From Psoroptes ovis (lineage: Eukaryota; Arthropoda; Arachnida; Sarcoptiformes; Psoroptidae): 64,000 nucleotides of DNA. Position 1 is the stretch's first letter, and every line of letters begins with the position of its first letter. The stretch covers positions 21,001-85,000 of the forward strand of contig PQWQ01000046.1 in NCBI GenBank assembly GCA_002943765.1, read 5' to 3'. Below the pieces are notes generated by a model that ran no database searches, had not been told where the DNA came from, and was given only the letters and a program-made list of their open reading frames with translations. The position numbers were made by a program, and so were the translations under genes. This document shows positions 34,559 to 48,210 of the stretch, in pieces.

Positions 34559-37500
34559 ATGAATTGATGATGCAATTCGAATCATTCCAAAGGTATTTTC
34601 CATTTTTACATTGGCCAAACATTTATCAGCATTTCATTATTTCTTTCTGCCAAAATCTTTTTCTATGAATATGAATTCGAGAAATTTGAAGATTGGTGTT
34701 AATGCAAATTGGATATTTTTCAATATGAATAATGATTAACACCTTTGTCTGATAGAAAAAATGGACAAAATAGTGAACCGACATCATAATCATCATCATC
34801 ATCGATTGCCAAACACAGTAATCATGTTAAGCTTCTTAGAATTCAAACTTTCAAATCGGATATATCATTTGCTTTTATGATTATTTTGTGTGATAATCAA
34901 ATCGAATGGATTTTCGAGATTTGATTTACTTTGAATTTATTTCATTTCTTCTTCAATCACCAAAATGATGATGATTTATAATAAAGGGTTAGGTTTTGTG
35001 TATAATAATAATCATCTATGAGTTTTATCATGAAAAAAAAATTAGTGTCATGTCTAATATGTTGGTCGATGAATTTGATAATAAACAAATGATTTAAATG
35101 AATTAATCAAATCATATTTTTTCATTTCATTTATTTTACAGGAATTTTCACTTTTGTTCAATTTTGGCTAACTGAATAATCATTGAATTGGCCCAACCAT
35201 ATCGACAACAAGAGAACAATGAATGGCTGATTCATTAGACGAACTGATCATCATTATTGATCTTCATTAATCATTTTTTATGTTGTTTTTTTTTGTTTTG
35301 TTTTACCTTTTTTGTATTGATTATTGTTGTTTTATTTATTTATTTATTTTTTTTTTTTTTTTGTTTTTAATTTTGCTTAATCATAATTAAAGGACAAACG
35401 CACATTGGATCAGCAGACAAACATTAAATCACCAATTGCAAAAAAAAGCAATAAAAATAAAATGAATATAACTTATTTGTATAATTTAAGCAAATTTAAA
35501 TTAATAAAAAATATTTTCATTTATCATTGATTCTAAATAATTTCATTCAGAACAAAATTCACATGAAATCATAATTCTTTCGGCCAAAAAGAGATAAAGA
35601 TTAAATTATTCAAATGAATAATAACTCAATTTAGGTGATTTGTAATCAAATTCAATCAAACATCGTTTGTGATGATTCGATTGATGATTGTTCAAAAAAA
35701 TTTTTTTTTTTTCAGGCATAATTCAACCAAAGCGAAACGAAATCGAAGAAATTACCAAAGCTAATCATCAAATGTGCATATCAAATGAATTCAAAATAAT
35801 TTATTTTAATGAAAGAAACGCTGAAAATATTGGTTTTCAATTCATGATACATACAATCATATAGCTCAAAGACATAGGAATATTTCGGAAAATATAATAA
35901 ACACTGAAACAACAACGTGTTAATTGAATAAATTAAAGTATCAAAATTGATAGTGCTGTCAATGAATAATCATCAAAAAATTATTTAAATCAAATCATTA
36001 TTGTTTGATCTGATTTTGAATAAATTTTAATGGCAACAATTTTTGGCATAAACAAGTTTTTTCTTTGTTTATTTCGCATTAAAAGGCTTGGCTTTTTCAT
36101 ATTTTTCCAAATAATTTTGTCAAAATGCATATGAGATGAATTCTGTCATTAAATAAGTTGACCAAAATCAATTTGAAATCTGAATTCATATGAATGCAGA
36201 TACAACACACACACACCTTTCAATTGTTTGTTTGTTGATCAATCGATGACCAATAAATAATTGAACATTGTTCAAGAAGTGAAAATAATAATAAAGTTAG
36301 CCAAAAATAAATAAATTCATTGGAAAATATTGGATGGATGATCAAAAGAAAATATTTTCAATTAAAAAAGTGGAATCAATTTTTTCACATTTATTTCTAA
36401 AAGTTTATTATGATTATCGCTAGTCACGCTGTTATGCCGCCAAAGTAAAAATGATTATGATCAACTAAGATAGTAATAATGTCGATGATTGAAATCATTT
36501 TAAATTTAAAATTAATCATGATCTTAGACCAGCTTTATTGTTAATAATGATAATGATGATGATGCGCACAATCTGCCCGAATCATTTAATCTGGATTCGA
36601 AACAAGAACAATCAAATGATCATCTTTACTGATGATGATAACAATTTTTAAGTTTTAATTACGAGAAAATATTGATTGATTAATGGCAATAAATGGAATA
36701 TCTGACATTTTTCTACAAACATAATCATTACTATTTCGATTATCATTTACCCTTGTTTATGATCATCAAAAGTCACGTTTTTTAGCGCGTTCAAAAAAGG
36801 AAAGAAAATTCTCACAACTTTTGCATTTTTCAATTAATAAATTGCACATAGAAATTGGTGAAAAAAGATGCAGCAGAATTTTTGGTGTGAAAATTGATGT
36901 GAATTATTGATTAGGAAAATGCCACCCTTTTGAATATATGGTTCCAGGGAACGATTGTTATTCAATGTGTGCAATCGACTCCATCGAAATGATTGGCCAA
37001 TCATAAATTGAAGGAAAGTTTTTGATTGGAATAATGAATAATTGAAATGTAATTCATTTCTCTTTTGGAAATGAATGAGAATGAAACAAAATATAGACAT
37101 TTATTACTAAAATTCCATCATGACTGATGAATATGAATTGGATATTTATGAATTTGTTTGTTTGTTTGTTGAAACAAACAAAAACAAATTGAACCAAAAA
37201 TCATGATTTGGATATAAGAAAGGAAAAATGAAAATATGATTTGCAATTAATAAGAGAAAATAAAGTAATTATTATTAAAATAAATTCGTTTCGATTGTTT
37301 GTTGTTCAATGCATTCATCTATTTAATAATTGTGATTATTATCAACGATTACATCGACAACGATGATACGATACATTTGATTGAAATCATTTATTATCGT
37401 TTAACAAACAAATGTCCTTGTCTATTGGCAAATGAATCAAGTTTGTAATTAAAATTGATTAACAAATGAATAATAATAACAAATCATTACTAAGATCATG

Positions 37501-40500
37501 TCGATTATTTACAATGAACAACAATCAAAAAATGTAAATTGTTTCCATTCAAACAAAATGATTTATTTGAAAAAACGAATGAATGAATGAATATTTTTTT
37601 ATTATTAAACATCTTTATTTATAATAATGTCGTACGTGCAACTGAATTATTGTTCAAATTCGGTGGACAAAATTTGATGGAAAATAGACATAATCCATCA
37701 ATGTTTCAATTATTTGAATTAAACATTTTGATAATGACGTTGAAAGTGAACAACAACAGCAACAAGACATTTTCAAATTAGATTAAACAAAACAAAAAAA
37801 AAATCGTGACTTACGATTAACGGACTTTGAAGTCTTTGTATGAGAATGTTTGGCGGAAAATGATTGGAATCAACCAGAATTCTTCATAAGATTATCTTCA
37901 TTCACATTTTAAAAGTTTGATTTGTATTTCATTTTGTTTTGGGGATAATTTTAGAGAAATATGAGTTTGTCTTAAGAAGTAGTGACTGTTTATATATGGA
38001 AAATTGACATGATCAATCAATAAATAATGAACGATGAATAGGCAAAAAAAAATGACATTTTAAAATAATTGAAATTGATCAAATTTAGTGGAAAATGACC
38101 TTTTCGTATGTTTGATTTAAAATTGGCATAAAGAAAACAGAGAGAGAGAGAGAAATATAATGATAAAATGAATAATCTAGATTAATATTCAAGTTAATCA
38201 AAAACATTTGAATTTAGTCAGGACTAATTTTGATTCATCAATTATTCAATATGCAAATCAATATTTGAAATAGAATGAATAAATATTGATTAATAATAGA
38301 AATTATCATAATTTCAATCTTTGCATTGAATCATTGAAATGTTTTGTTGAAAATGTACCAATTTGAATAAATTCATATTAATATCTTTAGCTGATCATCA
38401 TCATCATCATGAATGGAAATGAACGAATCAGATCATTTCAACAGGTTGTGTGTGGAGAAAGATTGAATAAAATTATTTTGATTATTACAAAGAAAGATCA
38501 TTTGTTGAATATTTGAAAATATTTGTTTGTGTTGAATGATGATCAAACAGAAAATCATATGAAAATCAATTAATCATAATTAGTTTGAATAAATCATTCA
38601 AAAGTTTGAATTTGTTTGATGATCGATACATCTTTGAGACCATTTGAGAAAAAAATGGCTTTGAGAATGAATGATAATTGCTTTGATCAATTTACGTCGT
38701 TGTGTCAATCAAACAAACAAAAAAACAGAAACAGAAACAAAATCGATAATGGAAAATAATCGTGAAACAAAATCTAATTATATTCAAAATACATCCATTT
38801 TGATGTATTAATTAATGGCAATGTTATTGATCGATATTTGTGTGTGAAATTGCATTATGATAAGAGAATTTGTTCGTATCAAACATTAAACATTTGAATC
38901 TATAATAAATGTTGTTTGCCATATCATTACCATGACTTAAAGTTCAGTTATCGATGATGCATATTGAATGATGGCCATATTGTTTATTCATTCATTCAAT
39001 GATCATGATTATTATTAAAGCCATCATCAAACCGTATGATTATAACACCAACTAATATAATCCATCTGGTCTAATAATAATAATAATAATAATAATGATT
39101 CAAAGATAAACATTTCATAATTTGGCCTTTGGTCAATTTAATCTAATAATTTTCTCTGCATTATTCGTTTGTTTGTTTATCCAAATAATAATAAGGTGAG
39201 GAGAAAAGTTTAGCACAATATCGATTGCAATAATGATATCGTTTTGAACAAATAATAAAAGTAAATAATACATTAATGCATCAATATTTGAATATCATTT
39301 TGAATGTTTGAATATTAAACCATTTTTCATCTTAAAATTCAATCAATCAATTCGAAATGTTTTGAAAACACTTTTTTAAATAATAAGCAGGAAAAAGTAA
39401 TGATTAAGAAAATGAATTAAAATTTTCAGACAATTCAGAATTTGTTTGATATTTTTGGAGAAAAAATAAAAATTTGACCGTTTCCTTTTGAATAAATGTG
39501 GAAATATTTTCAATCAAATTCGATTAATCAATCGATGAATGAATTGATTTGAATAAATAAAAATTATTAAATTGATTTAGTTCATTTTGTTGTTTATTCC
39601 ATATTTGAATGAACCGGGTGTGGTGTAATCATCATCAATGTTTTTTTTTTTTTTTATTAAAAATGGTGACGTTTTTGACATCAATTAAATGAGTGCAAAA
39701 TGAAGAAAAAGCAATGAAGTAAGCCACAAAATGCCGGTGATTTTTTGATGAAATATTTTTAGTTGGAAAAATCATTATTATTCACACGATTTTGCTCTGA
39801 ATTCATTCATTCACTTGGCTGGACAATAAATGAAATATTTGAAAAATTCAATCACAAAATCAAATAAATCGAATCAAGATGCAATGCAAGCCCACCACCA
39901 ATCAACACACAGTCATTCACGAGTTTTGTTTTGGGAAGATTTCTTTTGATCGGTTTAATTTTAGAAGATTTGAATGAAGATGATGACTCAATTTCAAACA
40001 TTAATTAATTAATTAGTCAAATGCATAAATGAATAAATGGCAAACATTAGTTGCTGCTTAATGAATGATAAAATTAGTCATAAATATTGCTGATGGAACA
40101 ATTTAGTTGTGCGGAGAAAAAAAAAACGACAAGAATCTTAGTGTTTGATCAAAGATAATTGTATGCAATTGTTGAATGAAACACAAACAAAAACATTTTT
40201 GGCCAAATATCATTATGATAAAAGTTGATGAAAAAATCGTGATCAAATCATGTATGGCAATTTGCTACCGAAAAAATAGTTTTCGTTATCAAAATGATAA
40301 TTTGTCCATTTCAAATGAAAGAAACGCCTTTGTATAAGTGTGAATTATTCTTCAAAACAAAACATTATTTTCATGTTTTTTATCGTTTATCGTTTAGTAG
40401 TGATGATTATCATTTAGCCAGAACAAAAGGTGATGATGAGGATTTTTTTCATTGATTCAATCAGCACATTAATCAGTCAAATAACAATCTCAATCCGATG

Positions 40501-41654
40501 ATTTGCGTTTTATATTTTCATTTTGATAATTAGACATTTCTCCAAATAGAGTTGTCCACAAATATGGATTGTCAATTGTTTAAATAATCAATAAATATAA
40601 CAATACATTTGCCTTATCTTTGATCAAAGCAACAAAACAAATGATGCACTGAATTGAAAACATTTAAAAATCTGTGTTAATATTTGGCTGATCAAATGAT
40701 TGGAAAGATGACCATTGTAATAAAAAAATGATGCAGATGACCACCAGTCATAAACATGTGTCAAACTTGAATAATGCCGATCAAATAACAGGACAAATAA
40801 ACTAGTTTTGATTATTCAACACGTTGGCTGCCACGATGGTCACCAATTTTCATATATTCAGAGGGTAGTTGAATGACTAAAATGATTTCTCAGTAAAAAT
40901 GATCATTTTGATCATTTTCTGCTAGTTTGGATGAATATACGCTGGGCGAGACAGTGTTGATCATCCAAAATGAATAATCGACAATTATACGGAAGTATAT
41001 GCATTGTTTTATGATTCAATTTAAATCCAAACGAACAATAAAATAGAATAATAATATTCATGGATGATGTTTATTGAATTTAATTCACTTTGAATGAAGA
41101 AATTATCGTTTCAATCGATCAGATCGTGTCAGAGATTCTCGATTGATTAAAGAGTAACAATAATAATGATAATAATAATAATAATAATGATATCAATCAA
41201 ATGATATTAACATGTGTCATTTGCACAAGTAGAACAATTGATATATTATTGATCAATGCGAAAACGATTAACACTATCATTAAATGATCAATTTCAAAAG
41301 AAAATTATTATCATTGCCATAATAATACCATGCACGAAGTTTGGGTAATGTTTTCGAATCAAATATTTCGTGACAAACATTTCAACACCTTTTAAAGTTG
41401 AATTGAATATATAAATGTTTATTGAATAAATTCAAAAATGATCATTTGATTCAATTAGAAAATAAATCATCACCAAAATCGAATTGAAGATAGATTTATA
41501 AAATAAAATCTCTGAATCTGTCTTAGTTCATAATTGTTTTGATTGTTTGTTTGTTGGGTAAATATAACTAGAAAATAAAATTTTTTATAAAAAAAGAAAT
41601 ATTGCTCCTTCTCTCACACAGCTCAACACTAATGTGCTTTTCATTATGATTCAT
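34559..41654. other. 7-kb gene-poor region after KLF
   Basis: The first ~900 bp is probably KLF 3' UTR: an AU-rich run with overlapping ATTTA pentamers at 35333-35349 and AATAAA near 35450. A possible 3' UTR intron is suggested by AAAGGTATTTT near 34592 and TTTTACAG near 35141. The rest is A+T-rich with many small frames of no recognisable content, short TAA/TGA-rich microsatellites (39077-39096, 41159-41190), an AG tract at 38140-38154, and one small TTAA-type repeat element at 40820-40956. The last ~500 bp probably contains the vigilin 3' UTR (minus strand). I found no gene. Confidence 0.5.
40820..40956. mobile_element. Short TTAA-type fold-back element, copy 1
   Basis: Begins CACGTTGGCTGCC and ends GAGACAGTG, which inverts to CACTGTC. 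It is flanked by TCAA on the left (40816-40819) and TTGA on the right (40957-40960), each one change from TTAA. Internal pieces (AGGGTAGTT; TGATCATTTT; GCTGGGCG) recur in the element at 61781-62124. It is probably a small deletion derivative of a TTAA-targeting (piggyBac-like) transposon; no coding capacity. Confidence 0.5.
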
Positions 41655-44600
41655 TCAATTTCGTTTAGGGCCCCAAACAATTGGTTCATCATTATTGCCC
41701 ATTTCATCATCCAAAGTTGGTGTTGTGGTTGAGCCACCATTTAGCGATAAATTATTTAAATTCGAAGACAAATCATCATTTGATTGACCGCCAACTCCAA
41801 AGGCAGGAAAATCTTGAGCATTTGACAAATCGACATCATTATTTTTAGAGTCATTGCGGGCATTCTTTTTATCCCATGGTGCACCACGTACATAAAATCC
41901 TTTGTTCGATTCTTTCACCACACCAGTTGATGAAAGATCATCGAAATTGATTTTGAATTCATGATCAGCTGGCAATTGATATTGAATGTCCATATCATCA
42001 AGCTATCCGATTGGCCAAAACCAAATGATTAGAATGATTATCACAAATTGGGGCAAAATACTTACGAATTTATCAGCCAGTTCCAATAAGTGTTCTTTGC
42101 ATTTCTCCACATTCTCCTGAGCTCCAGTGATTGTAACTTGATCTGGATCTTCACCTTTGTCGACTTTGGGAAATTTGATGTCGACTTTGAATTGATTCAT
42201 TATCGATTTGATTGATTTTCCTTTGGCACCAATCAGACGAGGATGAATTCGACTATCGATGTTCAGTTGATCAGTGACCATATCTTTAAGTTCTTGAATC
42301 AAGTTAAGAATATGATCTCTGGCTTTAATGGCGTTTTCTTCATAACCAATAATGGTGATGGTGTCATTACCCTGCTGCTGGTCATCATTGTTACGATTGG
42401 CATCGGGCACTTGAATTTGAACATCATACTTTTTGCGAATCGAAGAAATGACTGCACCACGTTTGCCGATAATTTTGGGATGATAAATTGGATCCACTTG
42501 TACATTGATCTGGAAGCTGCGTGCTTCACGATCAGCCTTTTCATTTTCTAATTTGGCCAATTTTTCTTGCAAAGCCTTCAAAGCGTTTTCAACATTTGTT
42601 CGCATTCCATTTACAACAATTGTGTTTGATTTTTCTGATGGTTGTGGCACACGAATGTTCACCGAGAATTTATCCATCAATTCGCGTACTTCGGAACCTT
42701 TTTGGCCAATAATAAAACGATGAAACTCAAACGGAATGTCAATCTCCGATGAAATGGGCACCAATTTCAATAATTCTTGTTTGGCTTTTCCACAATTCTC
42801 AGCACGTCCACTTATGGTGACAATATTGGCTTTGCTGGGATCAGCAGCCGTGTCTTCGCCACCTTCGACATTACTGTCAGCTCGATTTGGACGAGCTGGA
42901 AATTTGATTCGGACATCATATTCTTGCTGCAATGAATTAATACGATTTGGCCGTTGACCGAGTAGGAATCGATGATGTTGAGCATCAATTTCGACTTGGA
43001 TCGTTTCTTGAGCATCGAAATCGGCGATTATTTCGCTTATTCTTTTACGAACAGGCTCCAAGCACTCTTTAGGACCTTTCAAAGTGATGATGTCATTGTT
43101 TTTATCTGATTGCTGTGGAAAACTGATATTAACACCACCGAATTCATCGAAAAGTTGTTTGCAGAGAGATGCACGCTTTGCAACAAACAAATGATGATAT
43201 TTGGGATCAACTTTCATTTGGACTTCGGATATTTTTTCCAATTCTTTGATTTTAGATTCCAAAAGACTTTTAGCTTTGAGAACATCTTCTTTTTTGCCCA
43301 TAATGATGACACGGTCAGGATCGGCTTCGTTCTGATTGTTCGAATCAGATGCAAACTGAATTCGGACATTATTCGCTTGTTCACGTAATTTATTAATGTT
43401 TGATCCATTTTTGCCAATCAAATAACGATGATAATCGACGGGAATTTTCAATTCTTCAGAATAATTATTTTTCTGGAAATCATTTGACATTTCCACTAAT
43501 AATTGTTTGGCTTTTTGAACGGCATTCTTTTCACCACGTATCGTAACACGATCGGATCCGGAGCCTTCTTGTGGAAATGTTATGATCACATCGCCACATT
43601 CATTTTTGATATTGCGAATATTACGTCCTTTTGATCCGAGAATGAGATTAAATATTTTATTCGGGATGATTATATCCACTTGACTCATATCCGAAAGGCT
43701 GTTTTGTAGTGTTTGAATGCGTTCCGATGCTTTCATCACTTTGTCTTTGGGTCCGGTGATGACAATCAAATCATTATCATTTTGCACTTCGAATCGAACA
43801 CCAAGATCTTCGCGAATCTGATTTGATTAAGAAAACAAACATGAAAAAATGTGCAAAGATTTTGATGAAGAGACTACTACCTTTTTCAACGAATCTTTTC
43901 CTTGAAATTGGAGCAATTGTTTGAGAATAGGCACTTCATGACGATAATTATTAACAAGTAATTCTTGATTCAATTGTGATAAATACTTGTAACATGGTTC
44001 TGCATCCTGTTTGGCACCACGAATTATTACCTTTTCGCTGCTGCCATTTTGTTCGGGAAAATTGATTGTTACCTGAGATTAAGGATCGAATGAGAATAAA
44101 GATTAAATTAGAAAATGCATGTCGAATCATTTCAAACAAACCTGATTGAATTTAGAGCGAATATCGCGTATTTTTTCACCTTTAGGTCCGATGATCAGTC
44201 CATAAAAGCGTCGTTCAATCAGCAATTCATAAGTAACTTCATTCTCCAATTTTTGCAGCAAAAGTTCCAATTCTTGTTTGGCTTTGGCCACTGATTCTGG
44301 AGTGCCTTCGATGCGGATAAATTGTTGGCCATTTGAATTTTGATTTGTGAGACTTTTAGTGTTAACAGTTTTGTTGCCATCATTAGTAGACGGAGTGTCA
44401 TTACCAAACACTTGAATGGTTGCCTTTGTTTCTTCTCGTATTTGTCTTAATGTTGCACCATTTTTGCCCACAATAAATTTTATGTGATTCGGATCGGAGA
44501 CAGTGATTTCAGTCACGGCAAATTGCGAAGCGATTTCATTTGCGAGTTGCTGCAAGGACTGTGCGGCTTTTTGCACATCAGCAGTCGGACCACTTATTTT

Positions 44601-45986
44601 GATTAAATTTTCGTTTGTTTCAAATGAAAATTTGACTTTGGGGAAGTCGGCTGAGAATTGCTGAAATTTGGAGCCTTTAGGCCCGAAAATGTGGCGATGA
44701 ATCCAACCGGGAACCATGATCTCTTCTTCAGTGTCTGAATGTGCTTTTTGATAGAGAACCGACAAAGCATTGGCCAATTTTTCTGGTTCACCTCGTAAAA
44801 CGATCGTTTCGCTTGGTGAATCGGGTGCCGGCATTTCGACAGAAACACCGGTTTGTTCCATTATTTCGTTTAATGTACTGGCTCTTTGACCGACGATGTA
44901 TTTGTGTTGTGCTTTTTTCACTTCGATCGACACAGTTTGACAGCGACGTGATTTTTCCTCATAAATTGCTTTGACTTGTTCCAAAGCAGCGAGCACATTG
45001 TTTCGTTCACCGGTTATGGTAATCTCATCTTTGGCCATTGGCGGTGGCGGTATATTAACTTTAGCTCCGGTTTCTCGTTGAATTTGTTCTAATTTTCGTC
45101 CAAAAGGACCAAAAATGAATGGATGATATATTTTAGGCACGTTAATACGTTCGATAGAACGAGAATATGCATCATTCGAGATGGCTTTAATTTCTTGCAC
45201 AGCTTTTTCGATTCCCTCACGGGTACCTGTGATTCGAATGACATCGGACTTTTCATCTTGTTTCGGAATCTGTATTTTGGTTTGTGTCAACTGTTCTAAA
45301 TCCATCAATTTTTTGCCAGCTTTTCCTAAGATTAAGCCATGATGTTCTTTAGGTATGGGCAAATTATGAACTGTTTGAGCTTGTAATTCACTGGATAACA
45401 TTCGTTGTGCCATATCGATTGCATCTGGTTTGCCTGATAATAAAAAGGTCAGTGTGCCATCTTTGGAGTGCGTCAGTTGTATTTCAGTCTGTGTTTTATG
45501 CATTATCTCAGCACAAATTTTCGATAATTCATCATGACGACGATTCAAATCACGATAACGAAGCTCTTCAGGAGAAACACGGTAAACACGATTAGCTGTG
45601 CTTGAACGTATTTTGGGGTATTGGATTCGGGAATTTTTCTGTGAATGGGTTGGTGATGCATTCATCATGGCTGGAGTTGACGACGTGTTAAATGGTGCAG
45701 CACCAGAAGGTGGACCGCCACCCATCGGCAGAGCTGGAAATATGTCATCGTAATTAGGAGCCGATGTTTTCTTTTGATTTGAATTCGATGATGAAGGGTT
45801 CGATTCGATGCTATGATCCATTGCAGCTTCACTGATGACAACATCTTCGTTAGTGCTAAGGCCATTGATTGAATGTTCATTGAGGGTTGTTGATTGTGAT
45901 TCATTGATAGCACCTGTTGCTACATTACCACCATTCAAATGTGGCATATTCTCGGTTACAATTTCAGTTGCATCCATTTCAGCCAT
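41655..45986 (-). CDS. HDLBP: Vigilin (HDLBP / Dp1), multi-KH RNA-binding protein
   Basis: Four coding exons on the minus strand: 45986-44142, 44072-43881, 43817-42066 and 42002-41655 (introns 69, 63, 63 nt), total 1,378 aa (human 1,268). A Ser/Asn-rich N terminus is followed by about 14-15 tandem KH domains. GxxG-type loops visible in order include GKAGKK, GPFGRK, GQRAST, GPKGSK, GKNGAT, GPKGEK, QGKDSL (degenerate), GSKGRN, GKNGSN, AKRASL (degenerate), GQRPNR (degenerate), GQKGSE, GKRGAV and GAKGKS; an extra degenerate KH precedes these. The tail DEPIVWGPKRN resembles other vigilins. Vigilin binds mRNAs and tRNAs at the ER and in the nucleus and affects translation and heterochromatin. The mixture of intact and degenerate GxxG loops is normal for the family. 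Confidence 0.94.
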
Positions 45987-48210
45987 TATTTGATCAAATG
46001 ATTAATAAAAGATTTATGTGCGGACAAATTAGATTAAATCTTGACGAATTTTTGGTTATTTAAAATCAATACGAGACAATATTCAAATAGCCAAATGTGA
46101 ATAAAGGAATATGCAAAATAATAATTCAAAAAATATTCATAAATAATAAATTCATAGGACAAGACAGGGTTTTTCCAATAATCGGGCCAATAGTTCTACA
46201 GTACGAAATCTGGAAAGAAAAAAAAACATGATTAAAAATATGAATTAATAATTAATAATTACCAATCGATTCATATTTTCGAATTGATTTGAATCAAATA
46301 TGCATTCAAATTGTTTGGTTGCATTCGTGGCAGTGGTTATCGAGAAAATATTTTGATATTCAATGTTTGATTAAAACAACGTGTATCAAAATAAGCTTAG
46401 TTTGTATGTGTGTGTTTGTTTGTTAATAAATAAAAATTCACTTGTTTAAAGTGTATACACTGGCTATAAAACGTCGCTGCTGCATTTAGCCTGTTATCAT
46501 AAACACATAGACACCAGTCAGCCAACAATTCAACTCTTAATAATTATTATCAGTTGTTTGCCAAAAAAATGGTGAGATCCACAATTGGCAAAAATATGCA
46601 CTTGTTGCAATCAGTTTTGGAAAACATTTCAACATAAATCCAAATGACCAATTTATGTGTGAAATTTAATTGAAAACAAATCAAAATAGTGACACGTTGG
46701 CATTCGATTCATTTAATTTGATTGATGATTAATAATAATGAAAAAAACCGAGTAAACTTACCGTACTGTATCAAAATCCGTAAAAGCTTTTCACTGAAAA
46801 AATGTAAACGTTTAGTGGCCAGTTTGAATGTTTGTTAAACGATAATTGAAAATGGTTGAAGTTAATTGAAATGTTTCAAAACTGTTTAAAATCAAAAATT
46901 AAATTAAAAATAAATTAATTCACAAAAATAAGGAGTAATTAATAGAAACAGTTTAAAGCATACCATTCGACGTGGAATCTTTGAATGCATTCGGATAAAT
47001 GCTATTTTAGTCGGCGAAATACTAAAAACGATGACGATGGCTGTAGATGCAAAAATATTTACAAAAAAACAGCAAAAAGAGAAAAGTGAATATGATGCGA
47101 TATTCAATATTGAAAATGATAATGTGCTTATTTAGTGGTTGTTGTTGTTGTTGATATGATCATCATGTTGTTGCTGCATGCATCCATACATACATAACCT
47201 AACCACCATCAGCAGCAACACACAAACACTGTACCACTTGTTTTTTTATTTAAAAGGATCTAGTTTTTTCCTTCTATTTCATTCAAATCAGCAGTTTTAG
47301 TTCTACTGGTTTTTTTTTCATTAGTCAAAGTTGATTTTAATTATTTGCTTTTTTTTATATGCGACTCATCTCCAAAGTTGTTTTGCATTTAAATTGATGT
47401 CTCTTTAATCAATGAACATATTTCGATTGAAGGTTTGTTTGTTCAAAAGGCTACAAGTTGAATTTATGATTATGAAAAATAGTTTTTATCATTAATTTAT
47501 GGCCGATAATCTATTTGATTCAATAAACATGCGGTAAAATGTTTTTGAAATAATCAAAGAATTCGGATGAAGCAAATTGATCTAAAAACAATGAAATCTT
47601 ATTGTCGAACGCTGGACATTTGTTGAATTTTGATAGATTAACAAGCTCGATTCATTTGATTTAAATGAATGATAATCAGAGTGAAAGTTTTGTTGTTTAA
47701 AGAAATCAATTCATTCATCGATTGACCGGTTTATATTAAAGAGTGATGTGTGTGAGTTCAAAACATTAAAGCATTCAATCAAAATCTAAAATCAGCAAAA
47801 TGTGTTTGAACTGGTTGATTATTAATCTGAATGATCGAAACTGGATTTATTTTTCTCTTGAATCTTTGAACATGTCTTAGAAAATGATCTGTGAGTTAAA
47901 GAAAAAAACGGTTTTAGATAATCAAGAAATTAGTTAATCAATGATTACCCAAATGAATGGAGATAGGCACCAAATGAATATTTAACATAAAATAATCAAA
48001 TTTAAACGAATGAAATCGAAAAAATATTTGAATCACAAATTAATTTGAATTAATCAAAAAAATGTTTATGTTCAAAAGGTTCCAACTTGGCCTTCCATAA
48101 ACCAGCATGAAAAAACTCAGCGCTTTAAAAATGAAGCTTTCAAATAGGACGAGTGATGGGAAAATAAATTTTTTATTTTAAAGTAAATAGAATCAGGCAC
48201 ATTTACAAAA
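45987..48210. promoter_or_regulatory. Vigilin 5' UTR exons and upstream region
   Basis: No coding frame is convincing. Splice signals on the minus strand suggest a segmented vigilin leader: an acceptor TTCTTTCCAG at 46210 begins an exon running to the start codon (46209-45987), a 32-nt exon lies at 46793-46762 (donor GTAAGT), and another exon ends at 46964 with donor GTATGC. About 1.2 kb of A+T-rich sequence without features follows up to the METTL4 3' end. The leader structure is inference from consensus signals only. Confidence 0.4.

Noticed and set aside
34173..34622. 149-codon frame antisense to the KLF zinc fingers
   Set aside because: It is the mirror of a strongly constrained coding sequence, with no recognisable domain and no supporting splice or start context.
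37587..37781. 64-codon frame starting with a hydrophobic stretch (candidate secreted peptide)
   Set aside because: Composition is that of random A+T-rich sequence (Asn/Leu/Phe), with no cysteine pattern or start context support.
46460..46475. TATAAAA on the plus strand, possible promoter
   Set aside because: No plus-strand gene follows within several kilobases, and TATA-like strings are frequent in this base composition.
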